From JBCCGI01 sp039029355 (GTDB lineage Bacteria; Planctomycetota; UBA1135; GCA-002686595), in assembly GCA_039029355.1 (NCBI GenBank), contig JBCCGI010000107.1, positions 1 to 23,291 on the forward strand: DNA of 23,291 nt. Reading direction: 5' to 3'. Shown here in pieces: positions 6,969 to 15,886 of this stretch. Positions within the stretch are counted from its first letter, which is position 1. Each line of letters starts with the position of its first letter. A program made the position numbers and the translations under genes. Under the pieces are notes generated by a model. The model did no database searches. It worked only from the letters and a program-made list of their open reading frames with translations, and was not told the origin of the DNA.

Positions 6969-7607
6969 ATGCCCGAGCCCGAGCCCTCCACCCGCGACCG
7001 CCTCCTGGAAGCCGCAGCGCGCCTCTTCGCCGAGCGCGGCCGTGAGCTCGTCTCCATCCGCGACATCGCCGCCGCCGCCGGCGTGCGGCACGGCTGCATC
7101 AACTACCACTTCCGTTCGAAGGACGAGCTCTACCACGAGACCCTGATGCGCTTCGGGCCTGCGGCGGGCCGGGCCGAGCCGCCGCCCCAGCTGCCCGACG
7201 ACCTGTCGCCCGAAGCCGCACGGCAGATCTTCGCCCAGGTCGTGCGCCAGGCGGTCGAGCTCGAGGTGCAGCCCCTCGACCCGGTCGCGGCCGGGCTCTT
7301 CCGCGGCGAGATCTCGCGGCCCGAGGGCCCCAACGATCTGCTCATCGAGCGCGTGATCCAGCCGCGAGCGAGGGCCATGGCGCGCCTGATCGGCGCGATG
7401 TTCCCCGAGCTGACCGATGAACGCGAGCGCGACGTTGCGGCGTTCAACGTGCTCTCGCAGTGCGTGTTTCTGCGCGCGGCGCGACCGGTGGTGCTGAAGC
7501 TCTTCGGGGTCGACGACTTCGACGACGAGCTGACCCAGCTCTTCGCAGACCGCATCGTCCAGACCGCGTTGAACGGGCTCGGCGCGCCGGTGGGGGAGGC
7601 GCGATGA
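6969..7607 (+). CDS. TetR family regulator, CecR/CerR-like, of the efflux operon
   Basis: A 212-residue TetR-type repressor. The N-terminal domain has helix LLEAAARLFAERG (12-24) and the HTH IRDIAAAAGVRHGCINYHF at 30-48, followed by RSKDELYHETL. The C-terminal ligand domain (about 65-205) carries the pattern EISRPEGPNDLLIERVIQP seen in CecR-like regulators (TetR_C_15 type). It is the first gene of a four-gene set, and its TGA overlaps the next ATG (ATGA, 7604-7607). It most likely binds the two palindromes upstream and represses the operon until an effector, perhaps a pump substrate, is bound. The effector is unknown. ATG 6969 is preferred to the upstream open frame, which translates the operator region. 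Confidence 0.88.
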   Translation: MPEPEPSTRDRLLEAAARLFAERGRELVSIRDIAAAAGVRHGCINYHFRSKDELYHETLMRFGPAAGRAEPPPQLPDDLSPEAARQIFAQVVRQAVELEVQPLDPVAAGLFRGEISRPEGPNDLLIERVIQPRARAMARLIGAMFPELTDERERDVAAFNVLSQCVFLRAARPVVLKLFGVDDFDDELTQLFADRIVQTALNGLGAPVGEAR

Positions 7608-9028
7608 GCGCGCGGCTCGCGCTCGTCGCGCTGTCCGCGCTCGGGCTCGGCGGTTGCCTCGGGCCGCGCACGGACGTCGAGCCGCTGCTCGCCGAGACCG
7701 CCGAGCTGCTGGGCGGAGCGCCCGCGACCGACGGCGCGGTGCTCGACGCTCCCGCCGACCGCTGGTGGGAGCGCTTCGGCGACCCGGTGCTCGATCAGCT
7801 GGTCGAGCTCACCCTCGCCGGCAACCGCGACCTGCGCCAGGCGGCCGCGACCGTGCGGGAGGCCGAGGCGAGCACGCGCTCGGCGCGCGGCGCGCGTGGC
7901 CCGTCGCTCGACGCCTCCTTCGCCGGCATCCGCACCCGCTCGCAGGCGCCGCCCGGCAACCCGGTGTACTCGACGCTGCTCTTCCCTCAGCTCACGGTCT
8001 CCTGGCGCGCGGATCTCCTCGGGCGGCTTCAATCCCAGGAGCGCGCGAGCGTCGCCGAGCTCCTCGCCGCCGAGGAGGACCGCGTCGCGCTGGCCCATTC
8101 GCTGATCGCGGAGGCCGCGCGCCTGCGCGTGTCGATCTCGCTGCAGGAGCGTCGGCTGAGCCTCTCGCGCGACATCGTCGCTAGCCGCACCAGCACGCTG
8201 GAGACGGTCGAGGGGCGCTACGAACGCGGCGTCGGCACGGCGACGGCGGTCGACGTGCACCTCGCGCGCGAGAACCTCGCCGCGGCCCGCGCCGCGCAGC
8301 CGCCGCTCGAGCGCGACCTGCAGCAGGCGCTCTTCGCGCTCGACGTGCTCCTCGGCCGCGCGCCCGAAGGGAGCTCCGCGCCCGGGTCGCTGTCCTCACC
8401 GCTGCCGTCCGCGCCGCCGCCGCCCGCGCAGCTGCCCGCGGCGTTGCTCGACCGGCGCCCCGACTTGCGCGCCGCGCGGACGCGGCTCGAGGGCGCAGCC
8501 GCCGGCGTGGATGTGTCGGTCGCGGCGCTCTATCCCGAGCTGTCGTTCTCGGCGGCGCTGGCCTCGACGGGAAGCGACCTCGACCAGGCCTTCGACCCCG
8601 ACCGCTTCTTCGCGAACCTGGTGGCCGGGCTCGCCGGGCCGATCTTCGCGAGCGGGCGCCTGCGCGCGGACGTAGACGCGGCCGAGGCACGCCTCGAGGC
8701 GCTGGCGGAGGGCTACGCCGCCCAGGCGCTGCGCGCCGCGCGCGAGGTGCAGGACGCGCTGACCGCCGAGCGCGAGCTGCGGGCCGAGCTCGCGGAGCGC
8801 CTGCGCCAGCGCGACGAGGCCCGCATGGCCGAGGACCTGGCCCGCGACCGCTACGCGCGCGGGCTGCAGGACCTGCTGACGGTGCTCGATACCGAGCGCC
8901 GCCGCGCGACCGCCGAGGAGCAGGTGCTGCTCCTGCGCGCCAGCGTGTGGAACGCGCGCATCGACCTCCACCTCGCCCTGGGCGGGGACTGGCTCTCCCA
9001 AGATCCCTCGACCGTGTCCCTTCGATGA
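7604..9028 (+). CDS. outer-membrane efflux lipoprotein, TolC/NodT (OprM-like) family
   Basis: A 474-residue outer-membrane factor. The signal peptide ends in a lipobox LGGC with Cys18. The mature N-terminus has DRWWERFGDPVLDQLVELTLAGN, typical of the NodT subfamily, and the two OEP halves show the usual repeats (NRDLRQAAATVREAEAS; DRRPDLRAARTRLEGAAAGV). YERGVGTATAVDV and YARGLQDLLTVLDTERR are the paired turns at the periplasmic end. It would trimerise as the exit duct for the RND pump encoded by the next two genes. It starts at ATG 7604, overlapping the regulator by 4 nt, and its stop overlaps the adaptor start in the same way. Confidence 0.9.
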   Translation: MSARLALVALSALGLGGCLGPRTDVEPLLAETAELLGGAPATDGAVLDAPADRWWERFGDPVLDQLVELTLAGNRDLRQAAATVREAEASTRSARGARGPSLDASFAGIRTRSQAPPGNPVYSTLLFPQLTVSWRADLLGRLQSQERASVAELLAAEEDRVALAHSLIAEAARLRVSISLQERRLSLSRDIVASRTSTLETVEGRYERGVGTATAVDVHLARENLAAARAAQPPLERDLQQALFALDVLLGRAPEGSSAPGSLSSPLPSAPPPPAQLPAALLDRRPDLRAARTRLEGAAAGVDVSVAALYPELSFSAALASTGSDLDQAFDPDRFFANLVAGLAGPIFASGRLRADVDAAEARLEALAEGYAAQALRAAREVQDALTAERELRAELAERLRQRDEARMAEDLARDRYARGLQDLLTVLDTERRRATAEEQVLLLRASVWNARIDLHLALGGDWLSQDPSTVSLR

Positions 9029-10224
9029 AGCGCTTCTTCCAGCTCCTGAGCTCCCTTTCGGCGTGGGTCGTGCAGCCGCTGCTCATCCTCGCCATCCTGC
9101 TCGTCGGCTTCGCGGCGGCGAGCCGGCTGTCGCTGCGGCGCGAGCCTCCGCAGCGCGCCGAGGCGCCGACGTACGCGCCGCTCGTGCGCACCGTCGTCGC
9201 GACGCCGCGCGACCACCCGGTGCGCGTGCACGGCAACGGGAGCCTCGAGGCGCGCACGCGCATCGACCTCGTGCCGCAGGTGGGGGGCGAGATCGTCGAG
9301 ATCCACCCGGGCCTGCGCAGCGGCGGCAGCTTCCGCGCCGGCGAGGCGCTGCTGCGCATCGAGCCGCGCGACTACGAGCTGGCCGTCGACCGCGCCGAGG
9401 CCGACGTGGCCTCGGCCGAGACCGGCGTCGTCACGGTGCGTGCCGAGTCCGAGTCGGCGGTGCGCGAGTGGGAGCGGCTCCGCCCCGGCGAGCCGTGCCC
9501 GCCGCTGGTGCGCCTGGAGCCGCGCATCCGCGAGGCCGAGGCCGGCGTGCTGCGCGCCCAGGCCGACCTGGAGCGCGCGCAGCTCGACCTCCTGCGCACC
9601 GAGCTGACGCTGCCCTTCGACGGGCGCGTGGTCACCGCCGCGGCCGACGTTGGCGAGGTCGTGCCCGCCGGCCAGCCGCTGGGCGTGGCGTACGCGACCG
9701 ACGTGTTCGAGGTCGCCGTTCCGCTGCGCGTCGAGGAGCTTGAGCGCCTGTGGCTGCCCGCGCCCGCGCGCGCCGAGCAGGCGTCCGCCGAGGGCAGCCG
9801 CGCCGTCGTGCGCGGGGCGGGCCTTGGCGGCCCGCTGGAGGTCTCCGGCCGCGTCGCACGCGTCTTCGGCGAGCTCGACTCGACCAGCCGCCAGGCGCGC
9901 GTCGTGGTCGAGGTGCGCGCCTCGGAGCTCGACGCCGAGGCCGCGGCGGGGCTGCTGCCGGGCACCTTCGTCGACGTCGAGCTCATCGGCCGCACCCTCA
10001 GCGACGTGGCGGAGATCCCGCGCGGCGCGCTGCGCGAGGGCGGCCGGGTGTGGACCGTCGTCGGCGACCAGCTGAGCTTCGTCTACCCCGAGGTCCGCCA
10101 CCGCGGCGACGGCGTCGTGCTGGTCGAAGGCCTCACCGCCGAGACCCGGGTGGTCACGAGCAACCTCGAGGTCGTCACCGACGGCATGCGCGTCCGCGTG
10201 CAGGACGAGGGGGACGCGCGATGA
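9025..10224 (+). CDS. RND efflux periplasmic adaptor (membrane fusion protein, HlyD family)
   Basis: A 399-residue adaptor. One membrane anchor lies at about 14-34 (VVQPLLILAILLVGFAAAS) with no lipobox. It is followed by the first lipoyl half (VPQVGGEIVEIHPGLRSGG), an alpha-helical hairpin rich in Ala, Glu and Arg, the second lipoyl half (LPFDGRVVTAAADVGEVVPAG), a beta-barrel domain and a membrane-proximal domain ending near VTDGMRVRVQDE. It links the permease to the outer-membrane factor. It starts at ATG 9025, overlapping the previous stop by 4 nt, and ends in ATGA with the permease gene. Confidence 0.9.
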   Translation: MKRFFQLLSSLSAWVVQPLLILAILLVGFAAASRLSLRREPPQRAEAPTYAPLVRTVVATPRDHPVRVHGNGSLEARTRIDLVPQVGGEIVEIHPGLRSGGSFRAGEALLRIEPRDYELAVDRAEADVASAETGVVTVRAESESAVREWERLRPGEPCPPLVRLEPRIREAEAGVLRAQADLERAQLDLLRTELTLPFDGRVVTAAADVGEVVPAGQPLGVAYATDVFEVAVPLRVEELERLWLPAPARAEQASAEGSRAVVRGAGLGGPLEVSGRVARVFGELDSTSRQARVVVEVRASELDAEAAAGLLPGTFVDVELIGRTLSDVAEIPRGALREGGRVWTVVGDQLSFVYPEVRHRGDGVVLVEGLTAETRVVTSNLEVVTDGMRVRVQDEGDAR

Positions 10225-13200
10225 GCGGCGCGGGCTCCCAGCGCGGGCTGCTGGCGTGGTTCGCGAACAACCACGTCGCCGCGAACCTGCTGATGGTGCT
10301 GTTCCTCGTCGCCGGCGCCAGCCTGGCGCTGTCGGTGCGCGTCGAGGTCTTCCCGGAGATCGACCCGCGCACCGTGACCGTCACCGTGCCGTATCCCGGC
10401 GCGACGCCGTCCGAGGTGGAGGAGGGCATCAGCCGGCGCGTCGAAGAGGCGCTCACCGGCATCGAGGGCATTCAGCGCGTACGCTCGGTGTCCGCCGAAG
10501 GGCTGGGCACCGTGACCGCCGAGCTCGAGGACGACGCCGACGACCGCGTGGTGCTGGACGACATCAAGTCGGCCGTCGAGGCGATCCAGGCCTTCCCGCC
10601 CCAGGACGCCGAGGATCCGCGCATCGCCGACGCCAGCGCGCGCCGCGGCGTGCTCACGGCCGCGCTCTTCGGCGACGCCGACGAGCGCACCCTGCGCGAG
10701 CTGGCCTACCGCGTCCGCGACGAGCTGACGGCGCTCCCCGACGTATCGCTCGTCGGCGTCGAGGGCGTGCGCAACTACGAGATCTCGGTCGAGGTGTCCG
10801 AGCGCGCGCTGCGCGAGCGCGGCCTGTCGTTCGAGGGCGTCGCCGCGGCGGTGCGCGGCTTCTCGGTCAACCTGCCGGGCGGCTCGATCCGGACGGCGGG
10901 CGGTGAGATCCTGCTCCGCACCGAGAACCAGGCCTACGACGGCGCCGACTTCGAGGAGCTGGTCGTGCGGACGCTGCCCGACGGGACGACGGTTCGCCTG
11001 GGAGACGTCGCCGAGGTGCGCGACGGCTTCGAGGACGTCGACCAGGCGAGCCTCTTCAACGGGCGGCCCGCCGCCTTCGTCCTGGTGTCGGCCGTCGGCG
11101 ACCAGGACGTGCTCTCGATCGAGCGCGACGTGCTGACCTTCTTCGAGTCGCTGGCGCTGCCCGAGGGCGTCGAGCTCGCGGTCTGGGACAACGGTGCGGA
11201 CGTGCTGCGGAGCCGCATCGAGCTCCTGCTGCGCAACGGCCTGATGGGGCTCGTGCTGGTGTTTGGCGTGCTCGTGCTGTTCACCGACCTGCGGCTCGCG
11301 TTCTGGACGACGATGGGCATCCCGATCTCGTTCCTCGGAGCGTTCCTCTTCCTGGTGGCGTTCGGCGGGTCGGTCAACATGATCTCGCTCTTCGCCTTCA
11401 TCCTGGTGCTGGGGATCGTCGTCGACGACGCGATCGTGGTGGGCGAGAACATCTACGCCAAGCGCGAGCAGGGCCTGCCGCCGGCGCGCGCGGCGCTCGA
11501 GGGCCTGCGCGAGGTCGTGTCGCCGGTGACCGTCGGCGTGCTGACGACCATCCTGGCCTTCGCGCCGCTCTACTTCACCGAGGGCTTCTTCGGCGACATC
11601 CTGTGGGTCGTTCCGGTGGTCGTGGTCGGTGTGCTCGTGCTCTCGCTCATCGAGTCGTTCCTGATCCTGCCGGCGCACCTGTCGGGGGGCTCGTCGCGGC
11701 CGCCGCGCGGGTCGCTCGCGGCCGTGCAGCGCGGTCTCGGTGGCGCGCTGGCGTGGCTGGTCCGGCGCGTGTACGAGCCGGTGCTCGGGGTCGCGCTGCG
11801 CCAGCGCTACGCGACGGTCGCAGTGGCGGTGGCCACGCTCGCGGTCGCGGCGGGGCTGGTCGCAGGCGGGCACGTGCGCTTCACGCTGTTCCCGGAGATC
11901 GACGGCGAGAAGATCTCGGCGCGCGTCACGATGGCCGGCGGTACGTCGGCGCAGGAGACCGAGCGCGTGCTGCAGCACCTCGCCGACGCGGCCGCGCAGA
12001 CGCGCGACGAGCTCGACGCACGCCGGCCCGCGGGCGCTCCATCGCTGTTCCGCAACGTAGCGCTGACGCTGGGTTCGCAGCCCTTCGGCGGTGGCGGCGG
12101 ACCCGACGCGGGGCCCGGGGCCACCGGCTCGAACACGGCCGAGGTCGCGATCCAGCTCCTGCCCAGCGAGGACCGGACCATCGGCGCGGCGGAGGTCGTC
12201 GCGCGCTGGCGCGAGCTCGTGGGCGAGATCCCCGGGGCGACCGTGCTCGACTTCACCAGCAGCCTGCTGAGCGCCGGCGACGACGTCAGCGTCGAGCTGG
12301 CCCACGCCGACTTCGAGCGGCTCCTCTTCGCGGCCGACGCGCTGAAGGAGCACCTCGCGGCCTACGACGGCGTGACGGAGATCACCGACTCGTTCGAGCC
12401 GGGCAAGCGCGAGCTGGACTTCGAGCTGACCGAGGCCGGGCGGGCGTCGGGGCTGACGCTGGCGAGCCTCGCGCGTCAGGTGCGCCAGGCCTACTACGGC
12501 GAGGAGGCCCAGCGCGTCCAGCGCGGGCGCGACGACGTCAAGGTCCTCGTCCGCTACTCGGAGGAGGAGCGCCGCACGCTCGACAGCCTCGACGAGCTGC
12601 GCGTGCGGCTGCCGGATGGGACCGAGCTTCCGCTTGCGACCGTCGCCGACCAGCGCGAGGGCCGCGGCTACGCGACCATCGACCGAACCGACCGGCGCCG
12701 CGTGGTGCGCGTGACCGCCGACGTCGACGACGAGCGCGCGAGCGCGAACGACCTGAACCGCCTGCTGCAGGAGGAGTTCCTGCCCGGGCTGCAGCGCGAC
12801 GTTCCCGGGCTCTCGTTCTCGTTCGAGGGCGCCGAGCGCGAGCGCCAGGAGAGCCTGGAGAGCCTCGTCGGGGCGCTGGGCGTCGCGCTCTTCGCGATGT
12901 TCGCCCTGATCGCGGCGCAGCTGCGCAGCTACACGATGCCGCTGATCATCATGTCGGTGATCCCGCTGGGCGTCGTCGGCGCCGTCTTCGGGCACCTGCT
13001 GCTCGGCTTCAACCTGAGCTTCTTCTCGGCCTTCGGCGTGGTCGCCCTGTCCGGGGTGGTGGTGAACGACTCGCTGGTGCTGCTCGACATGGTGAACCGG
13101 CTGCGGGCGGAGGGGCTCTCGGCCTACGACGCCGCCTTCCGCGCCGGCGCGCGGCGCTTCCGCGCGATCCTGTTTACCACGATCACGACCTGCGTCGGCC

Positions 13201-13433
13201 TCGGGCCGATCATCGCGGAGAAGAGCCTGCAGGCGCAGTTCCTGATCCCGATGGCGATCAGCCTGTCGGCGGGCGTAGCCTTCGCCACGTTCCTGACGCT
13301 GATCCTGGTGCCGGCGCTGACGCTGATCCGCGAGGATCTGCTAGGCCTGCTCCGCCGGCTCCGCGGCGCGGTATCGCAGCCCGTCGAGCCGCCGCCGCGG
13401 GGCGAGCGAACGGGCCCCGTAGCACAGCCTTGA
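10221..13433 (+). CDS. RND family efflux permease (AcrB/MdtBC-like)
   Basis: A 1070-residue permease, the usual length for the family. TM1 follows WFANNHVAANLL, and the first periplasmic loop begins RVEVFPEIDPRTVTV, a family hallmark, with its twin VRFTLFPEIDGEKISA after TM7. TM4 contains the proton-relay pair Asp402-Asp403 in LGIVVDDAIVVGENIY. The second half repeats the fold, ending with SFFSAFGVVALSGVVVNDS and TTITTCVGLGP. It exports small molecules using the proton gradient; the substrate range (drugs, lipids, signals) cannot be read. Metal-pump (CzcA) use is less likely from the general motif look but not excluded. It starts at ATG 10221 with a 4-nt overlap and is the last gene of the operon. 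Confidence 0.92.
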   Translation: MSGAGSQRGLLAWFANNHVAANLLMVLFLVAGASLALSVRVEVFPEIDPRTVTVTVPYPGATPSEVEEGISRRVEEALTGIEGIQRVRSVSAEGLGTVTAELEDDADDRVVLDDIKSAVEAIQAFPPQDAEDPRIADASARRGVLTAALFGDADERTLRELAYRVRDELTALPDVSLVGVEGVRNYEISVEVSERALRERGLSFEGVAAAVRGFSVNLPGGSIRTAGGEILLRTENQAYDGADFEELVVRTLPDGTTVRLGDVAEVRDGFEDVDQASLFNGRPAAFVLVSAVGDQDVLSIERDVLTFFESLALPEGVELAVWDNGADVLRSRIELLLRNGLMGLVLVFGVLVLFTDLRLAFWTTMGIPISFLGAFLFLVAFGGSVNMISLFAFILVLGIVVDDAIVVGENIYAKREQGLPPARAALEGLREVVSPVTVGVLTTILAFAPLYFTEGFFGDILWVVPVVVVGVLVLSLIESFLILPAHLSGGSSRPPRGSLAAVQRGLGGALAWLVRRVYEPVLGVALRQRYATVAVAVATLAVAAGLVAGGHVRFTLFPEIDGEKISARVTMAGGTSAQETERVLQHLADAAAQTRDELDARRPAGAPSLFRNVALTLGSQPFGGGGGPDAGPGATGSNTAEVAIQLLPSEDRTIGAAEVVARWRELVGEIPGATVLDFTSSLLSAGDDVSVELAHADFERLLFAADALKEHLAAYDGVTEITDSFEPGKRELDFELTEAGRASGLTLASLARQVRQAYYGEEAQRVQRGRDDVKVLVRYSEEERRTLDSLDELRVRLPDGTELPLATVADQREGRGYATIDRTDRRRVVRVTADVDDERASANDLNRLLQEEFLPGLQRDVPGLSFSFEGAERERQESLESLVGALGVALFAMFALIAAQLRSYTMPLIIMSVIPLGVVGAVFGHLLLGFNLSFFSAFGVVALSGVVVNDSLVLLDMVNRLRAEGLSAYDAAFRAGARRFRAILFTTITTCVGLGPIIAEKSLQAQFLIPMAISLSAGVAFATFLTLILVPALTLIREDLLGLLRRLRGAVSQPVEPPPRGERTGPVAQP

Positions 13434-13451
13434 CGGGCACCTGACGCTCCC

Positions 13452-13489
13452 GCGCCGCCGGCCCGCGAATATCCGCCGGCCGGCGGCGC
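13452..13489 (+). terminator. strong hairpin at the end of the efflux operon
   Basis: A perfect 11-bp inverted repeat GCGCCGCCGGC (13452-13462) and GCCGGCGGCGC (13479-13489) with a 16-nt loop starts 19 nt after the permease stop. It is followed by a G-run and not a T-run, so it is not a textbook intrinsic terminator. It may stabilise the 3' end or mark the boundary before the kinase gene. The rest of the 122-nt gap shows nothing further. Confidence 0.35.
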
Positions 13490-13555
13490 AAGGGGGGCGA
13501 CGATCGGGACGAATCGGTTGGGCGCGGCCGGGTGCGCGTCTAGCATGCTCCTCAG

Positions 13556-15886
13556 ATGGCCACGAACTGCTCCAACTGCGGTGCGGCGCTGGACGCCGGC
13601 GCGCGCTTCTGCCCGTCCTGCGGGACGCGCGTCGCCGGCGGGTCTGAGGAAGGCGGGCTGATCGGGACGGTCTTCAACCAGAAGTACCGGCTCGAAGCGC
13701 AGATCGGCGAGGGCAGCATGGGCACGGTGTTCCTGGGCGAGCACCTCGGCCTGAAGAAGCGCGTGGCGCTCAAGGTCCTGCACCGGGACCTCACGCTGGG
13801 CGAGGAGGTCCTGCAGCGCTTCCAGCGCGAAGGCATCGCGGCGGGCAAGTTCACGCACCCGTACGCGATCCAGATCTTCGACTTCGACCGCTCCGAGGAG
13901 GGCTTCTCGTACCTCGCGATGGAGTACGTCGAGGGCCAGAACCTGCGCGAGTACCTCAGCGAGCACGGCGCGACGGCGGTGCAGCTCGCGGTCGACCTGA
14001 CGCTCCAGGTCCTCGCGGTGCTCGCCGAGGCGCACAGCCACGGCATCGTGCACCGCGACCTGAAGCCCGAGAACATCATGGTGCTGAAGAGCGCCGGTGG
14101 GGCGCTCAACGTCAAGGTGCTCGACTTCGGGCTGTCCAAGCTGGTCGATCGCCCCCAGGGCGCCAGCCTGATGACCCAGCCGGGCCGGATCCTGGGGACG
14201 CCGCTCTACATGGCGCCCGAGCAGGCGGGCGGCGAGGACGTCGACCACCGCAGCGACCTGTACGCGGCGGGGCTGATCCTCTACGAGCTGCTGGCCGGAA
14301 AGGGGCCCTTCCAGGGCGACACGTTCACCGAGCTCCTGGTGCAGCAGGCCACCGCCGCTCCGCCGTCGCTCGGCGAGACGCGGCCCGAGCTCGGCGTCTC
14401 GGCCGAGCTCGAAGCCGTGATCGACCGCGCGCTGGAGAAGGACCGCGAGCAGCGCTACCAAAGCGCGACCGAGATGAGCGACGCGCTCGGAGCGGCCTCG
14501 CTGACCGGGGCTCCGCGCCAACGCGGGCCGGGGGCGGCCAGCGACACGGGCGACGGCCGCTCGCGCTGGCGGACCTTTGCCCTCGCGGCGGTGATCTCGT
14601 TCGTGGCCTCGGTCGGGGCGGTGGTCGCGGGGCGCTTCCTCGACGACGGGGGGGACTCGACCCCGTCCGCCGAGGCGGTGCGCGTCCGGCTCAAGCCCGC
14701 CGCGGAGCGGTTCGACGAGGAGGAGCGCTACGTGCGCCTGCTCGACGAGGCGCGCTCGTCCCTGCGGGCCGGGGCGAGCGACGTCGCGCTGTCGGCGTTG
14801 CTCGACGCCGCCGACCTCTCCTGCCGCGACGCCGAGCTGTTCGTGGTGCGCGCGCTGGCCTACCGCCAGCGCGGCGACGACGACACCGCGGTGCTGGACC
14901 TCGAGGCGGCGCTGGAGGCCGACCCAGGCTACGCGGAGGCGGCCGCCATGCTCGGTTGGCTCGAGCTCGACCGCGGCCGCAGGGCCGAGGCCGAGGCGGC
15001 CTTCGCGCGCGGGCTTGAGGCCGACGCGACCTACCCCGCCGCGCTCGCCGGCCGCGCCGCGCTGCTGCGCGAGGCCGGGGACGCCGCGGGGGCCGAGGAG
15101 CTCCTCGATCAGGCGATCGAGCGCGACCGGAGCTGCGCGCCGGCGCAGTATCAGCTCGGCCTGGTGCGCCTCGAGCGCGGCGACACCGTCGGGGCGGCGA
15201 CCGCGCTGGTCGAGGCCAAGCGCCACGATCCGCGCAACCCGCGCATCTTCGCCGCCTTGGGGGACGCCTACCGCGCCGACGGCCGCGACGCCGACGCCGA
15301 GGCCCAGTACCGGAGCGCGGTCGACCTCGAACGCAGCGCGCCCGGAGCCCTGATCGGGCTGGCTACGCTGTACGCCGAGCAGGAGCGCTTCGCCGACCTC
15401 ATCGACGTGCTCGAGGTGCCCCTGGGCGAGGCCGCCGATCGGCCCGAGCTCGGGCTGCTGCTGGCCTCGGCGCTGCAGATGCGCGGCGACGGCGGGCGTG
15501 CCCGCGCGGCTCTCGAGCGGCTCGCGGGCGGCGAGCCCGACGCCCGTGCGCTGACGCTGCTGGGGCTGCTGCGGGCGCTCGAGGGCGACGCGCTGGACGC
15601 CGTCGAGTCCTTCGATCGCGCGCTCGAGCTCGACGAAGAGCTCGCTTCCGCCCACCGCGGCCTCGGCCTGACCCTGTTCCGGATCGAGCGCTACGAAGAG
15701 GCGGCGGCCACCCTGGAGCGCGCCGTCGAGCTACGGCCCGACGACGCCTATGCGCAGCTCATGCTCGGCGTGCTCTACATGGAGTACGTCACCGGCCGCG
15801 ACAAGGCGCGGAGCTACTTCGAGGCCTACCGCCGGCTGGGCGGTGACGATCCGCGCCTCGACGGCTGGATGGAGCGCGTCCGCTAG
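13556..15886 (+). CDS. Hanks-type Ser/Thr protein kinase with N-terminal zinc ribbon, one TM span and TPR tail
   Basis: A 776-residue protein. Residues 5-22 form a four-Cys zinc ribbon (NCSNCG and FCPSCG: Cys5, 8, 19, 22). The kinase domain (about 44-310) has the glycine loop GEGSMGTVF, Lys73 in VALKVL, HRDLKPEN with Asp168, DFG at 190-192 and MAPEQ at 219-223, so all catalytic residues are present. A single hydrophobic span lies at about 340-362 (FALAAVISFVASVGAVVAG). Residues ~380-776 are TPR-like repeats (for example DTAVLDLEAALEADPGYAEAA and YEEAAATLERAVELRPDD), which would lie outside the cytoplasmic membrane. The kinase therefore probably senses or scaffolds through the TPRs; the substrate is unknown. 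ATG 13556 has no strong ribosome site. The stop overlaps the convergent gene. Confidence 0.9.
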   Translation: MATNCSNCGAALDAGARFCPSCGTRVAGGSEEGGLIGTVFNQKYRLEAQIGEGSMGTVFLGEHLGLKKRVALKVLHRDLTLGEEVLQRFQREGIAAGKFTHPYAIQIFDFDRSEEGFSYLAMEYVEGQNLREYLSEHGATAVQLAVDLTLQVLAVLAEAHSHGIVHRDLKPENIMVLKSAGGALNVKVLDFGLSKLVDRPQGASLMTQPGRILGTPLYMAPEQAGGEDVDHRSDLYAAGLILYELLAGKGPFQGDTFTELLVQQATAAPPSLGETRPELGVSAELEAVIDRALEKDREQRYQSATEMSDALGAASLTGAPRQRGPGAASDTGDGRSRWRTFALAAVISFVASVGAVVAGRFLDDGGDSTPSAEAVRVRLKPAAERFDEEERYVRLLDEARSSLRAGASDVALSALLDAADLSCRDAELFVVRALAYRQRGDDDTAVLDLEAALEADPGYAEAAAMLGWLELDRGRRAEAEAAFARGLEADATYPAALAGRAALLREAGDAAGAEELLDQAIERDRSCAPAQYQLGLVRLERGDTVGAATALVEAKRHDPRNPRIFAALGDAYRADGRDADAEAQYRSAVDLERSAPGALIGLATLYAEQERFADLIDVLEVPLGEAADRPELGLLLASALQMRGDGGRARAALERLAGGEPDARALTLLGLLRALEGDALDAVESFDRALELDEELASAHRGLGLTLFRIERYEEAAATLERAVELRPDDAYAQLMLGVLYMEYVTGRDKARSYFEAYRRLGGDDPRLDGWMERVR

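Noticed and set aside
10083..12995. A 970-residue minus-strand open frame inside the RND operon
   Set aside because: It mirrors the permease and adaptor genes, has shadow-like composition (Arg, His, Gln, Asp rich) and no recognisable motif.
13124..15655. An 843-residue minus-strand open frame opposite the kinase
   Set aside because: The plus strand carries a complete kinase with all catalytic motifs; the minus reading is compositionally a shadow.
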